Origin: Streptomyces sp. ERV7
GTDB taxonomy: Bacteria; Actinomycetota; Actinomycetes; Streptomycetales; Streptomycetaceae
Reading direction: 5' to 3'
Length of the DNA: 64,000 nucleotides
Assembly: GCF_001653515.1 (NCBI RefSeq)
Contig: NZ_LYOY01000029.1
Span: 1,178,001-1,242,000, forward strand
Part shown: piece after piece, positions 48,454-57,552 of the stretch
Layout: each line of letters starts with the position of its first letter
How positions within the stretch are numbered: position 1 is the first letter of the stretch
Translations under genes and position numbers: made by a program
The notes under the pieces: generated by a model
Told to the model about the DNA's origin: nothing
What the model saw: only the letters and a program-made list of their open reading frames with translations
Databases searched by the model: none

Positions 48454-49328
48454 GCCGCGCGCCCCACAGTCGCCTCAAGGCCGTTGGTGACCGCGCGGCG
48501 CGCATAGGCCGCCGGGACGCCCACCGAGACGGCGACGGCCACGATCTCTTCACCGATCGCCGCGAGGCCGCACGGTCCCGGACACGCGGTGTGCTGTGAG
48601 GCAAGGAACCGGGCGACGCCGAACGCCCTTGAGCCGGCGCCGGATTCGGTGCGGGCCCGCACGAGGGCGAGGCCGCGTTCCAGACCGGTGCGGACGTAGC
48701 GCTCGGTGTGGCAGCACCCGATGGCCACCGACCGGCCCCACGCGGCGCGCGTCGGGAGAGAAGAGGCCACCTCCCCCGGGGCGGGGGTGGCCTCTTCCTT
48801 CACCACCAGGGCGCGCACGGCCGCCGGGAGAACAACCATCCGGCCGGTTCCGGGACCGAGCCAACGGGCGTACTGCATCAGGGACTTGATGTCGGCACCC
48901 GGACGGACCGCGTTCGACGACGGCATGGCGCCCCGGTAGATCCAGTGTTCGCCCCGCGTCGTCGACACAATGCGGGTGCGAGGCAGGCTCTCACGGGCCC
49001 ACGCGACGGCCGCCGCGTTGTCGAGGTCGACCACGGTCAGCCCGGCCCCGCCGGGGTGGTAGGCGACCGCCACCGCCTCACGCCACACCGGCGCCCACAC
49101 GGGCGAGGCGAAGACGTGCGCGTCGGCGGTCGCGGCGGCCCACGCATGGCACGGCGCCGGGCACTGGCAGGGGCCCGGCGACTTCATGTTGGGCCGTCCG
49201 CCGCAGGCGCCGTCCTTACAGGAAGGGCAGTTGCCGAACGGCACCTTGCCGGCCCGCAGCGGCAGAACCGGGACACCGGCCGCCGCGAGGGCGAGGGCGG
49301 CCCGCAGAACTTCGGGCGTCGTGCTCAT
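48450..49328 (-). CDS. bifunctional DNA primase/polymerase (prim-pol)
   Basis: 292 residues. Acidic motif TVVDLDNAAAV and the later STTRGEHWIYRG match prim-pol domains of actinomycete mobile elements. Begins in the stop of the methyltransferase gene (ATGA). It may replicate the element together with the DUF3987 protein. Confidence 0.88.
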   Translation of the reverse strand: MSTTPEVLRAALALAAAGVPVLPLRAGKVPFGNCPSCKDGACGGRPNMKSPGPCQCPAPCHAWAAATADAHVFASPVWAPVWREAVAVAYHPGGAGLTVVDLDNAAAVAWARESLPRTRIVSTTRGEHWIYRGAMPSSNAVRPGADIKSLMQYARWLGPGTGRMVVLPAAVRALVVKEEATPAPGEVASSLPTRAAWGRSVAIGCCHTERYVRTGLERGLALVRARTESGAGSRAFGVARFLASQHTACPGPCGLAAIGEEIVAVAVSVGVPAAYARRAVTNGLEATVGRAA

Positions 49329-50035
49329 GCCGCTGCCCTCCCGTCCAGGGCGAGGAACTGGGTGGCGATCCACTCGGTGTAGGCAGGCGGGATGCACTCG
49401 CGGATGCCATCGCGGTTCATCCAGTCCACGACCATCACCTTCCGGGCGAGGGGGACGCCGGAGAAGTTGCCGATGAACTGGCCGAAGTGGCCGGGCGGGA
49501 CGGGGCGACCCATCTTGGCCTGAGGAGCGGTGTGCGCGGGGTGCGGGAGCTGCGGGAGTCGGAAGCATCCGCCAGCTTCGAAGTAGCGGTGGCGGTAGGT
49601 CTCCAGCCCGAACATGGGCCCGCACAGCATCACGGGACGGCGCAGCTTCGGCAGCGCGCCCCGGACGTTCTCGATGACCCACGGCCGCCTGGAGGCCTCC
49701 AGTGCGGTGCGGGTGGGGGCGATCAGGTCGGGGTGGGTGTTGCCCCGGATGCGCTGGCAGCCGCTGTCGTGCTGGCACGGCGGCGAGGCATGGATGAAGT
49801 CAAAGTCCGCGCCATGCTCGCGGATGAAGGCGACCGCGTCCGCCTGCACGAAGGTGAAGGGGTAGCGGGGCTGCGGGGCGAGGTCGACGCCAGTGACGTC
49901 GAACCCGGCGAGGTGGTAGCCCATGGATGCCCCGCCCTGGCAGCAGAACGCGTCCAGCAGACGCGGCCGGGGCACTCGCCCCGATCGGGTGGCGTGGGCC
50001 GAAGGGCCCTCGCCGGAAACGCGCAGTTGGGTCAT
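49325..50035 (-). CDS. C5-cytosine DNA methyltransferase, short
   Basis: 236 residues. LDAFCCQGGASMGYHLAGF (SAM motif), ASPPCQ (catalytic Cys), VIENVRG, YRHRYFE. The target-recognition part is short, as in phage and AICE enzymes. No restriction nuclease is adjacent, so it is an orphan, perhaps protecting against host restriction. A conserved leader hairpin lies at 50075. Confidence 0.9.
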   Translation of the reverse strand: MTQLRVSGEGPSAHATRSGRVPRPRLLDAFCCQGGASMGYHLAGFDVTGVDLAPQPRYPFTFVQADAVAFIREHGADFDFIHASPPCQHDSGCQRIRGNTHPDLIAPTRTALEASRRPWVIENVRGALPKLRRPVMLCGPMFGLETYRHRYFEAGGCFRLPQLPHPAHTAPQAKMGRPVPPGHFGQFIGNFSGVPLARKVMVVDWMNRDGIRECIPPAYTEWIATQFLALDGRAAA

Positions 50036-50074
50036 GCTGTAGGTCTCCTGTTCTGCAACGTCGGGACTCGGAGA

Positions 50075-50119
50075 CCGTGGGCGGCGGGCTGTCCTGTCCG
50101 GGAGTGCCGCCGCCCACGG
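50075..50119 (-). promoter_or_regulatory. AICE leader hairpin, copy 2 (methyltransferase)
   Basis: Stem CCGTGGGCGGCGG with its complement (50107-50119); loop identical to copy 1 (50088-50106). 39 nt to the ATG; GTCGGGA at 50060-50066 and AGGAGACC precede it. Confidence 0.85.
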
Positions 50120-50125
50120 GCACAG

Positions 50126-50635
50126 CTAGTGGTTCTTGGTCCAGTGGGCGTATTCCTGGCGGACGTAGGCGCGCGGGTCGGCGGCACTCGCCGGGTGCTC
50201 CGGCCAGTACGGCGTGCCGCGGTGGTCGCCTTCGCCGTCCCGGTCGCGCTCGATCAGTCGACGGGCCGCTTCCGTGGCCACCTCGCACGCGTCACCGTGG
50301 AACCCGTCGGCCTCGTCCTGGAGTGCGATGCGGTCCAACAGCGCGGCTTTGCGAAGCCAGTACTCCCGGTCAAGGTCCTTGCCGAACGGCTTGTCGACGG
50401 CCGCCTGAGCGGTCCACCCGATCTCGCTGACCATGCTCGGAGCGAGCGTGTACGCCTCGTCCGGGGTCGGCCATGGGCCCAACTCGGGGCGGTGGTCGGC
50501 GGTGACGTACAGGCGCCGGTGTTTACCGTCGCGGGTGGGGTAGTCGCGTACGGCGCCGATGGCGAACGCACTGTTGAGCGCGGTGGTGACGCGGTCGGCG
50601 TCGGCAGGGTCGCAGATGATGCGGATCTCGATCAC
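50126..50635 (-). CDS. AICE hypothetical protein
   Basis: 169 residues from a GTG with AGGAGAG upstream; the longer frame to 50734 is not supported. N-terminal EIRIICDPADADRVTTAL and RRLYVTADH; rest helical. I recognise it only as an AICE-associated unknown. It ends just before the leader hairpin of the methyltransferase. Confidence 0.75.
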   Translation of the reverse strand: MIEIRIICDPADADRVTTALNSAFAIGAVRDYPTRDGKHRRLYVTADHRPELGPWPTPDEAYTLAPSMVSEIGWTAQAAVDKPFGKDLDREYWLRKAALLDRIALQDEADGFHGDACEVATEAARRLIERDRDGEGDHRGTPYWPEHPASAADPRAYVRQEYAHWTKNH

Positions 50636-50652
50636 GTCTCTCCTAGCGAGGG

Positions 50653-50913
50653 TCAGAAGGGCGGTTCGTCGCTGTAGCTGTCGGGCAGGGTGCGCCGCTG
50701 CCGGTACGGCAGCGGGAGCAGGACCGTCCGCCACTGCGTCCAGCAGTCGCAGGGCTCCCAGTCGATGCCGTCGTACTCGCCGGTCTCGGGGTGGCCGTAG
50801 TCGTGCGGGATGCCGCCCACGCCGTCGCAGTTGCGGCAGTGAGGGCGGGGCGTGTCGGTCAGGACCAGGGACCGGCGGAGCCAGTGGGCGACCTGAATGC
50901 GGAGTCGGATCAA
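50653..50913 (-). CDS. AICE small zinc-ribbon-like protein
   Basis: 86 residues, TTG start with AAGGAAGGCC. CRNCDG and CDCW pairs suggest a metal-binding ribbon. The rest is basic. Unknown. Confidence 0.7.
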   Translation of the reverse strand: MIRLRIQVAHWLRRSLVLTDTPRPHCRNCDGVGGIPHDYGHPETGEYDGIDWEPCDCWTQWRTVLLPLPYRQRRTLPDSYSDEPPF

Positions 50914-50932
50914 GGGTGTTGGCCTTCCTTGG

Positions 50933-51400
50933 TCAGCTGTAGAACTTGTTCCGCTTGATGACGGCCTTGCGGATGTTGACCGTGGTTCCGCCGCTGTGGC
51001 CGCTCGTGCTGAAGGCCTGTACGGCGATCCAGCCGCCGAAGATGACGGCGGCGAGGATGATGAGCTGGTGGATGAACGCGGCGAGCGCGGCGATGAACGT
51101 GGTCAGCAGGACCAGGCCGCCGCACACCGCGCCGAATCCGATGCCTCCGAGCGCGATGTTCACCGCCGCCCGTGAGACGGCCGGCTTGGCGGCGACCGGT
51201 TCGGGCTTGGCGGGCTCGATGGCGTAGCCGATGACAACGCGGCCGTCCGGGAGGACGACGCTCGCCACGGCCGGGACGGCGCCCGGCTGCACGGGCACGA
51301 GCGGTGTCGTGTGCGCGGGGACGAGCGGGGCGGGGGTGTGGACGTGCACGGCCGCCGTCTCGTGTGCGACCGGACGGCCGTACGGGGTGGGTTCGTTCAC
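50933..51400 (-). CDS. AICE membrane protein, SpdA-like candidate
   Basis: 155 residues. Pro-rich N-terminus; two TM helices (GGLVLLTTFIAALAAFIHQLI; IILAAVIFGGWIAVQAF). Such proteins lie next to tra genes in AICEs and may act in plasmid spread. Assignment is by context; DUF6251-like. Confidence 0.65.
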   Translation of the reverse strand: MNEPTPYGRPVAHETAAVHVHTPAPLVPAHTTPLVPVQPGAVPAVASVVLPDGRVVIGYAIEPAKPEPVAAKPAVSRAAVNIALGGIGFGAVCGGLVLLTTFIAALAAFIHQLIILAAVIFGGWIAVQAFSTSGHSGGTTVNIRKAVIKRNKFYS

Positions 51401-51420
51401 GGTGCTGGTCTCCTTTCGGG

Positions 51421-51615
51421 TCAGCGGCTGATGCCGGGTAAGGCGTCGGTGAAGGCGGTGACGAGCTGGTTGACGGTGTCGGCCGCGCCGGTGTGGGCGA
51501 GGTAGAAGCCGAAGAGCGCGACGGCGACGGCCGCACCGGCGCCGACGGCCTTGAACCGCAGTAGCAGCACGACGACGACGGCGAGCAGCAGAACGAGCGG
51601 GACGGTGAGGGTCAC
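51421..51615 (-). CDS. AICE small membrane protein
   Basis: 64 residues from GTG with GGGAGACTCC. TM segments VTLTVPLVLLLAVVVVLLL and VGAGAAVAVALFGFYLAHT. Probably a spread or transfer accessory protein. Confidence 0.7.
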   Translation of the reverse strand: MTLTVPLVLLLAVVVVLLLRFKAVGAGAAVAVALFGFYLAHTGAADTVNQLVTAFTDALPGISR

Positions 51616-51631
51616 GGAGTCTCCCGGCGGG

Positions 51632-51883
51632 TCAGCGGGTGCCGGCGCGGTAGGTGCGCGCGGCGCGGTTGTAGATCCAGCGGCCGACACGTATGCGCTT
51701 GCCGGTCGCGTCGCAGCGGCGGCAGTCCTTGCCGCGCTTGGCGTTGCCCTTGCGGTTGGTCTTGATGGTGTGGCCCATGCCAGAGCACTTGCGGCAGTCC
51801 CCGAACGGGCTCAGCCAGCATGCGGCGACGTAACCAAGGGTGACCATCAGCAGGAATGCGGTAGCGAGCACTGCAAGGCTCAT
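51632..51883 (-). CDS. AICE TM protein with two CxxC zinc ribbons
   Basis: 83 residues. N-terminal TM (SLAVLATAFLLMVTLGYVAA) and DnaJ-like CRKCSGMG and CRRCDATG. Common in AICE transfer operons; function unknown. Confidence 0.75.
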   Translation of the reverse strand: MSLAVLATAFLLMVTLGYVAACWLSPFGDCRKCSGMGHTIKTNRKGNAKRGKDCRRCDATGKRIRVGRWIYNRAARTYRAGTR

Positions 51884-51925
51884 CAGGGGCCCTCTCAGAG
51901 GGGTTGAAGGGAGTTTTCGCAGGTC

Positions 51926-52013
51926 GGCCGCTAGACGCTAGCGGCCTGATCAGGGGCGGTTTGGGTCGCTAGCAGGGTTGCTACCGGTAGCGACGTCTGC
52001 CGCTACCGGTAGC
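51926..52013. repeat. palindrome cluster just after traB, candidate clt
   Basis: GGCCGCTAG ACG CTAGCGGCC (51926-51946), then GCTACCGGTAGC twice (51980-51991, 52002-52013; 22 bp apart, about two helical turns), plus GTCGCTA/TAGCGAC (51965-51971, 51988-51994). It lies 14 bp from the TraB stop; a clt site lies close to traB in other systems. Confidence 0.7.
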
Positions 52014-52026
52014 GGGCTGCGGGGAC

Positions 52027-54255
52027 CTATCCGGCATCCCTCTTCTGGTTGCGCTGGGTAATCGCGGCGGCAATGTCGTCGCGCTTGATGCCGCGCTTGT
52101 TGACCTGTTCGCCGTCGATTCGCCGACTGATCTGCACGGTGCCGATGCCGAACGGCTTGAGCGCGGCGGTGAGCGCTTCGGCCTTGGGCTTGGGCTCCAA
52201 GTCGGCCCACGGCCCGTAGACGTCGGGGCGCAGGTCGGCGAGGCGGTCGACGATGGTCTCGGACCACACCTTGGTCTCGCCCTTGCCGAGCACAGTCGCG
52301 ACGTCGTCCAGGATCGTCGCGGATACCTCCGGGGCCGGGGCCTCGCCGGCCGCGTCGCCCGACAGGGTTCCTTCGGCCTCGCGCAGGGCGGCGGCGCGGG
52401 TCAGGATGCGCGCTGCGTCTGTCCCGTTGGCGAGGTAGGTGCGCACGATCCCGGAGTCGTCCGACATGCCCTTGAGCAGACCGACGCCCTTGTGGGACTT
52501 GAGCAGCTTGGACGCGTCCAGGCCCTCGCTGTAGGAGCCGGCGCCAAGGATGGTGTCCGAGACCTGGTAGGCGCCGACCCGCAGCGCGAACCGAGCCTGG
52601 TGCTGGTCACGCAGCTCCGAGGGGCACGCCTTGTCGTCCGGCTTCTGCGTCGCCGTCATCACACTGACGCCGACGGCCGGGGCAACCCGGGCGAGGTAGA
52701 CCATCAGCGACAGGATCTCTTTGCCGTGCTCGGGGTGGGTCAAGTACTCCTGCACCTCGTCCACCACGAACAGGACCAGGGGCATGTTCAGCTTCTTGTC
52801 CCGGCTGATCTCCGGGGTGAGCTTGCCTTCCGGGCAGACGTGCAGCGACAGTTCAGAGAGCCGGTGGTAGCGGTCTTCGACGTCCGCTTTCAGCTCGCGC
52901 AGCGAGGTCAGCAGATGCTGAACCGGGTCGAACCCGCCCTTGGGTACGATCCCGAACCCGATGCGGTGGGCGACCTTGGTGAACGTGCGCCAGTCCGGCG
53001 ACGCCTTCCCGTCGAACACGTACAGCCGCACGTACGGGTCCAGCGCGGCGGCCAGCGCGATCGTGCGGGCAGAGAACGTCTTGCCCTGACGCGGCACGGC
53101 ACCGACCAGCAGGGACAGCCACAGCATCGTGGCCATGACCGGGTTGCCGCGCTCGTCCACGCCCCACGGGAACGGCTTCCAGAAGTCCACCCGCGTCGCC
53201 CCCAGCAACGGGGACTTGCCCGAGGGGACGGCGAGCGGGTCACGGTCGGCGATCCAGTACGACACCCGCCGCCCGCTCGTCTCGTCCTTGTCGAGGAAGA
53301 GCTGCGTGGGCGCGATGTCCATACCGGAGGCGAGCCGGGCATGGGCCTTCATCGCGTCCTCGAACGTCTTGCCGTACGGCAGATCCACCACGACCCGCCA
53401 GCCGTCGCCGTCCCGCCCGATCGGGCGCGGGAAACCGATCGTCTGATCCTTGCTGGTCAGCCCCGCCACCTCGTGCGCGCGGATGACAATGTCCGAGGAC
53501 AGCTTGCGCTTGCGGAACGTCACCTTCGCCATGTCGATCAGCGGCTGGTCGGCCGGCGCACCCACCGCACCGAGGGTGGTGGTCATCGCGGCCACGGCCA
53601 GCAGGAGCAGCCACGACGGCGCCATGACGTACAGCGTCAGTGCGGCGGCCAGACCGATGACGGCGCCGATCGTCGCCACGATCCCCCGCAGCCGGACCCG
53701 GTCGTTGCGCTGGCGCGAGAGCTTCAGGTACTCGCCCGCGTCCTCGTTCGCCACGGCCGCGAGCCGCAGCCCCTTGCCCTCCGCGTCGAACACCCACCGA
53801 CCGATCGCCGTCGACCACCGCCAGGCGCCCCGCGGGAAGTACATGCAGATCTTCGGCGTGTAGACCAGCGGCAGCCGGATCGCGTGATAGCCGGCCACGG
53901 CGGAGTAATGCCGAAACGCCCACTTGCGCACGGCCTTGCGCTGGTCGGGGAGCTTGACCCAGTCCGGCAGCACCGGCATCCGGGCCTTGTCCTTGGCCTC
54001 CATCCATTCCGCGACCGAGGGCGGGTAGACCTCGCGCGGCGGGTCGACCGGCGCCCCCTCGCTCAGGCCGTCGGCCTCCGGGTCGTCGGTGTCGGGGAGT
54101 TCAGCCTCCCACTCCCCCGGCTTCACCACACCGGCCGACGTAGCCGAGTCAGTGGGGTCGGTCTTCTTCTTCAGTGGGAACGGCAGTACCTCAGCCGTCC
54201 GTTCGTCCGTGCCCTCCGGGTCGTCCGGGGACAGGAACTCGGGGTTCTCCGTCAC
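52027..54255 (-). CDS. traB: TraB/FtsK-type DNA translocase
   Basis: 742 residues, GTG start. TM pair near 190-230 (GAVIGLAAALTLYVMAPSW; LLLLAVAAMTTTLG). Walker A VPRQGKTF (about 388-394), Walker B LVLFVVDE (about 493-500). C-terminal winged helix about 670-735 (VWSETIVDRLADLRPDVYG). Moves double-stranded DNA between hyphae. It lies in the transfer operon with RRQRL and SpdB proteins upstream. Confidence 0.94.
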   Translation of the reverse strand: MTENPEFLSPDDPEGTDERTAEVLPFPLKKKTDPTDSATSAGVVKPGEWEAELPDTDDPEADGLSEGAPVDPPREVYPPSVAEWMEAKDKARMPVLPDWVKLPDQRKAVRKWAFRHYSAVAGYHAIRLPLVYTPKICMYFPRGAWRWSTAIGRWVFDAEGKGLRLAAVANEDAGEYLKLSRQRNDRVRLRGIVATIGAVIGLAAALTLYVMAPSWLLLLAVAAMTTTLGAVGAPADQPLIDMAKVTFRKRKLSSDIVIRAHEVAGLTSKDQTIGFPRPIGRDGDGWRVVVDLPYGKTFEDAMKAHARLASGMDIAPTQLFLDKDETSGRRVSYWIADRDPLAVPSGKSPLLGATRVDFWKPFPWGVDERGNPVMATMLWLSLLVGAVPRQGKTFSARTIALAAALDPYVRLYVFDGKASPDWRTFTKVAHRIGFGIVPKGGFDPVQHLLTSLRELKADVEDRYHRLSELSLHVCPEGKLTPEISRDKKLNMPLVLFVVDEVQEYLTHPEHGKEILSLMVYLARVAPAVGVSVMTATQKPDDKACPSELRDQHQARFALRVGAYQVSDTILGAGSYSEGLDASKLLKSHKGVGLLKGMSDDSGIVRTYLANGTDAARILTRAAALREAEGTLSGDAAGEAPAPEVSATILDDVATVLGKGETKVWSETIVDRLADLRPDVYGPWADLEPKPKAEALTAALKPFGIGTVQISRRIDGEQVNKRGIKRDDIAAAITQRNQKRDAG

Positions 54256-54339
54256 GATGTACGCACTCCTTCGGGAGTCGAAGGGTCCGGCCGGCTTGCT
54301 GTGGAAGGTCGGGCGGCCGGGCCCGGGATTCGGGGTGGT

Positions 54340-54726
54340 TCAAGCGGCGCGCTGTTCCTCGGGGTAGGCGCAGGTCACGCACATGCCGAGTGAGCGCGGG
54401 ATGCAGTACCCCGCGTCGGTCCGACAGTTGGGGCAGGTACGGCGCGCCAGCATCGCCAACGCGAGCGCACCCCACTTGCGGGCCGTCATCGGCCGCACCG
54501 GCAACGCCCGATCCACGCGGTACAGGTAGGCCACGCTCACCCCGCCCGTGTGGTGCCGTGAGCGGCGCATGACCTGCGCGGCCACCGGCTGACCCCCGGG
54601 CCGTAAGCCCTGCGTGCGGAGCTGTCGGCGGGTGGCATAGCCCTCCGGGGCCAGCCGCCACGGGAACGTCGGGATGCCGTAGCGGGCGCCGGACGGGTCG
54701 AAGCACTTCGCGTACGCGGTGGCCAT
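54340..54726 (-). CDS. RRQRL-type zinc-binding protein
   Basis: 128 residues. RRQLRTQGLRPGGQPVAAQV with CPNC and CVTC pairs, the usual form of this AICE-linked family. Overlaps the stop of the SpdB gene by one base. Likely a transfer accessory. Confidence 0.82.
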   Translation of the reverse strand: MATAYAKCFDPSGARYGIPTFPWRLAPEGYATRRQLRTQGLRPGGQPVAAQVMRRSRHHTGGVSVAYLYRVDRALPVRPMTARKWGALALAMLARRTCPNCRTDAGYCIPRSLGMCVTCAYPEEQRAA

Positions 54727-55820
54727 CAGGCGACCGCCTCAGCGGCGGCCCGCTCCGTGCGCAGTGTGTCCCGCAGCGCACGGGCGTTGGCCGGGGACGT
54801 GTGCAGCGCCCGGCGGATCCCCTCCGCAGTCAGCTCCGCATCCGACCAGTCGGCCACCAGTGTCCGTGCCTCGGTGAGCAGTTGCTCCGGGCTTCGGCGC
54901 GGCTGAGTCGACCGGGCCGACTGCGGCACCCGACCCGTCGCCCGGCGCGGCCGGGCCGACTGCGCGGCCGACGTCTGCCCGATCGGAGCGAGCACGGTCG
55001 ACGGGACGGGCTTGGGCGGGATCACCGGTTTGAGGAAGCCGACCTGTACCGCTGCCGGAATCCGGAGCGGATTGACCGCCACGGGCGGCGGGGTCGATTC
55101 GGGCAGGTCAGCCGTAGACCGATTCCTCATTGTCTTGGCTGATTCCTCCGCATTTACGACCAGTGCGGGTACGGCACCAGTGCTGCCGAACATCGACATC
55201 AGCGCGGCATCCGCACCACCCGTGATCCGAGCGCGTTGGACCTCCAGCAGCCGCGATCCGAGGGCGGCATCCCCGACCCCGACCTTGCGGGCCAGACGCC
55301 ACGACGCCCGATCGGACCGCTTGCGGACCCGGTCGCTCGGGTGGTGGGCGGCACGGGCGCGGTGGTAGGCGAGGGCTTGCACGATGTCGGCGGTGCGCCG
55401 CTCGTTCTCCGCATCCCGGCCATCCGTGTGGACGACGATCCGGCGCGCGAGGAACGCCATGCCCTCCGCCGACACGGACATGCCCATCGGGGTCAGGGCG
55501 TAGATCACGGTGCGTCCCGGGTCCGGCGCGGCCATGGCGCCCATGACGGCGGCGGCCGTCGGCAGAGCCCACAGCCCGATCCGCACGACACGCGGGGAGG
55601 ACTGTCCCAGCATCGTCAGCCCCAATAGGACCAGGGCGAGGACGGCGGTTGCGCCCTCGCCGGCACCGAGCGCGCCGAGCGCGGTCCCCGTGCCGTAGGC
55701 GTGCCCGATGTTGCTGTAGGTGCCGATACCGCCGATCACGCCCGCGCCCAGCATGGGCACGAACGCGGCCGTCAGCACACCGGCCTGAATCTTCGACAGA
55801 GGCTCGCGGGTCGCGTTCAT
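54726..55820 (-). CDS. SpdB-like spread membrane protein
   Basis: 364 residues. Four TM segments in the first 110 residues (VLTAAFVPMLGAGVIGGIG, AVLALVLLGLTML, LPTAAAVMGAMAA...), a basic middle part and a helical C-terminus. Fits SpdB/DUF2637-type proteins that help transferred DNA spread along mycelium. The next gene begins by ATGA overlap. Confidence 0.75.
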   Translation of the reverse strand: MNATREPLSKIQAGVLTAAFVPMLGAGVIGGIGTYSNIGHAYGTGTALGALGAGEGATAVLALVLLGLTMLGQSSPRVVRIGLWALPTAAAVMGAMAAPDPGRTVIYALTPMGMSVSAEGMAFLARRIVVHTDGRDAENERRTADIVQALAYHRARAAHHPSDRVRKRSDRASWRLARKVGVGDAALGSRLLEVQRARITGGADAALMSMFGSTGAVPALVVNAEESAKTMRNRSTADLPESTPPPVAVNPLRIPAAVQVGFLKPVIPPKPVPSTVLAPIGQTSAAQSARPRRATGRVPQSARSTQPRRSPEQLLTEARTLVADWSDAELTAEGIRRALHTSPANARALRDTLRTERAAAEAVA

Positions 55821-56113
55821 GCCGCTTCCCCCGCCCCCGGCTGGTAGTCACGGGCGGCGCGCAGGAAGGGCACCGTGCGGGTCAACGCGTCGGCGTACAG
55901 GGCGTCCCAACCGGCGATCTCGTCACCGGCCTCCGCCTCCGCCCGCAGGTCGACGAGGACGTCACGGGCCGCGTCCTGGCGGGCGGCACGCTCGCCGTCC
56001 GTTTCGGGCTTCAGCGGGCCCCGGAAGAGGTCGATGTCGATTCCGAGCGCCAGTTCCGCGAACTCGGCGTCGCCGTGGGCTTCCTGGCCGGCGACGAAGC
56101 TGCGCATACGCAT
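55817..56113 (-). CDS. AICE small hypothetical protein
   Basis: 98 residues from an ATG (RMRSFVAGQEAHGDAEFAEL) with GGAGAG eight bases upstream; a longer frame is unlikely. Acidic, helical. Leader hairpin copy 3 lies 34 nt upstream. Unknown. Confidence 0.72.
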   Translation of the reverse strand: MRMRSFVAGQEAHGDAEFAELALGIDIDLFRGPLKPETDGERAARQDAARDVLVDLRAEAEAGDEIAGWDALYADALTRTVPFLRAARDYQPGAGEAA

Positions 56114-56147
56114 GATGGATCTCTCCATTCGGGTACGTCGGGAGGGG

Positions 56148-56192
56148 CGCGGGGCGGTCGGCTGTCCTGTCCGGGAGTGCGACCGCCCCGCG
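56148..56192 (-). promoter_or_regulatory. AICE leader hairpin, copy 3
   Basis: Stem CGCGGGGCGGTCG with complement CGACCGCCCCGCG (56180-56192); loop 56161-56179 identical. The T58-A82 pair in the stem replaces a G-C pair of copy 1: compensatory change. GTCGGGA at 56137-56143. Confidence 0.85.
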
Positions 56193-56204
56193 AAGAACCG
56201 GGGG

Positions 56205-56654
56205 TCAGACAGCGGCGATGATGAGCGCGGCGACCAGCAGCCACAGGTGGTGGAAGGACTGGTCAAGCGCGTAGGCGCCGGTACCGATGTGCGGGTTGTC
56301 GTCGCGGCCGGCGCGCGGGGCACCGAGCCGGTAGAACTCGCCCTTGCCGGTCACCCGGGCCAGCCACGCGAGGGTGGTGCGCCGGTCGGCCCACCAGTGC
56401 GAGACCGCGTCCACCACCAGGCCGACGACGACGCCGGACGCCGACAGGTGCAGCCCGAGCAGGGCGGCGGCCGGGATGAGCAGGGCGAGCTTGGTCAGTG
56501 TCAGGGTGGCGACGTGCCGGGCGTCCGCGAGACGGCCGACCCACCCGGGACGGCCCTTGTGCGCGGACTGGGGCGAGGTCTGCACCCAGTGATCACCCAC
56601 GCTGTGGGCGACGTACAGGACAACGAACACGGCGGTGAACGTGGCAGCGTGCAT
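56205..56654 (-). CDS. DUF3307 membrane protein
   Basis: 149 residues, four TM helices. HSVGDHWVQT and DAVSHWWADRRTTLAWL are DUF3307 signatures. Lies before hairpin copy 3 on the transcript. Role in the element unknown. Confidence 0.85.
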   Translation of the reverse strand: MHAATFTAVFVVLYVAHSVGDHWVQTSPQSAHKGRPGWVGRLADARHVATLTLTKLALLIPAAALLGLHLSASGVVVGLVVDAVSHWWADRRTTLAWLARVTGKGEFYRLGAPRAGRDDNPHIGTGAYALDQSFHHLWLLVAALIIAAV

Positions 56655-56707
56655 CGGTGACGGACTCCTGTCCGGAAGACGGTGAGAGCTGCGGGCCGGT
56701 CGGGGTG

Positions 56708-57520
56708 CTAGCTGATCTGCACGTGGCCGCTGGTCACCCGGCGGCGGACGTTCAGGTGAGCCGCCCCGGTGACGCGGACACTGCCGGACGTGGCGTTCAC
56801 GGACAGACGGCCGCTGGCCTGCGAGGTCGCCGCCATGCGGACGCTGCCGGACGTGAGGTTCAGCCGGGCGTGATGACCGCTGTAGGCGCCGACGTTGACG
56901 CTGCCGGACGTGAGGTTGATGTCCAGCAGGCCGCTCACCTCGCCGACAGTGACGCTGCCGCTGGTGACGACGGCTTCCAGATCACCGACGCGCTCAGCGG
57001 TCAGCCTCCCGGAGGTGCCGTCGTACTCCAACCGGGCCAGCGTGCCCGTGACGACGGTGTTCGCGCTGTGCGTGCTGATCGCGGCCACCGACCGCGCGGG
57101 CAGGTGAACCACGGCGCTGATCGGCGTCACCGCCTCCCCGGCCGGGCCGGTGGCGGTGACCTCACGGCCGTTGACGAAGACCTTGCCGCCGCCGTGGCCG
57201 GAGATGTGGACGTTGCCATTGATGATCTGCACGCCGTTGCCGCCGGAGAACGTCATGGTGTTGCCGCCCATCCGGATGGTGGTGCTGCCGCTCATGCCGC
57301 CGGCGACGTCCGGGACGCGGACCCGCAGGTTCTGCCCGGTGAGGCTGGCGGTGGTGTCGCGGATCGCGTCGGCCGACGGGCCGGAGGTGGCTTCCGTCGT
57401 CAACACCATGCGCGCCTGCTTCAGCGCGGGGTCGACGACGACGCGGATACTGCCGGTGGCCATCGTCAGATCCAGGGCGATCGGGCCGACGACGTCCACG
57501 GGGATGATGCGCTCGGTCAT
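56708..57520 (-). CDS. DUF4097 beta-repeat protein
   Basis: 270 residues, ATG with CAGGAG. Repeated SGSVNVGAYSG, TSGSVRMAATS, TSGSVRVTGAA strands, the DUF4097 adhesin-like beta helix. No signal peptide. First gene of the long leftward operon; hairpin copy 4 lies in its leader. Confidence 0.85.
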   Translation of the reverse strand: MTERIIPVDVVGPIALDLTMATGSIRVVVDPALKQARMVLTTEATSGPSADAIRDTTASLTGQNLRVRVPDVAGGMSGSTTIRMGGNTMTFSGGNGVQIINGNVHISGHGGGKVFVNGREVTATGPAGEAVTPISAVVHLPARSVAAISTHSANTVVTGTLARLEYDGTSGRLTAERVGDLEAVVTSGSVTVGEVSGLLDINLTSGSVNVGAYSGHHARLNLTSGSVRMAATSQASGRLSVNATSGSVRVTGAAHLNVRRRVTSGHVQIS

Positions 57521-57552
57521 GGAAGAACTCCTGACTGCGTCGGGATGAGAGA

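Noticed and set aside
49325..50035. Methyltransferase as half of a restriction-modification system
   Set aside because: No restriction nuclease gene beside it in the element.
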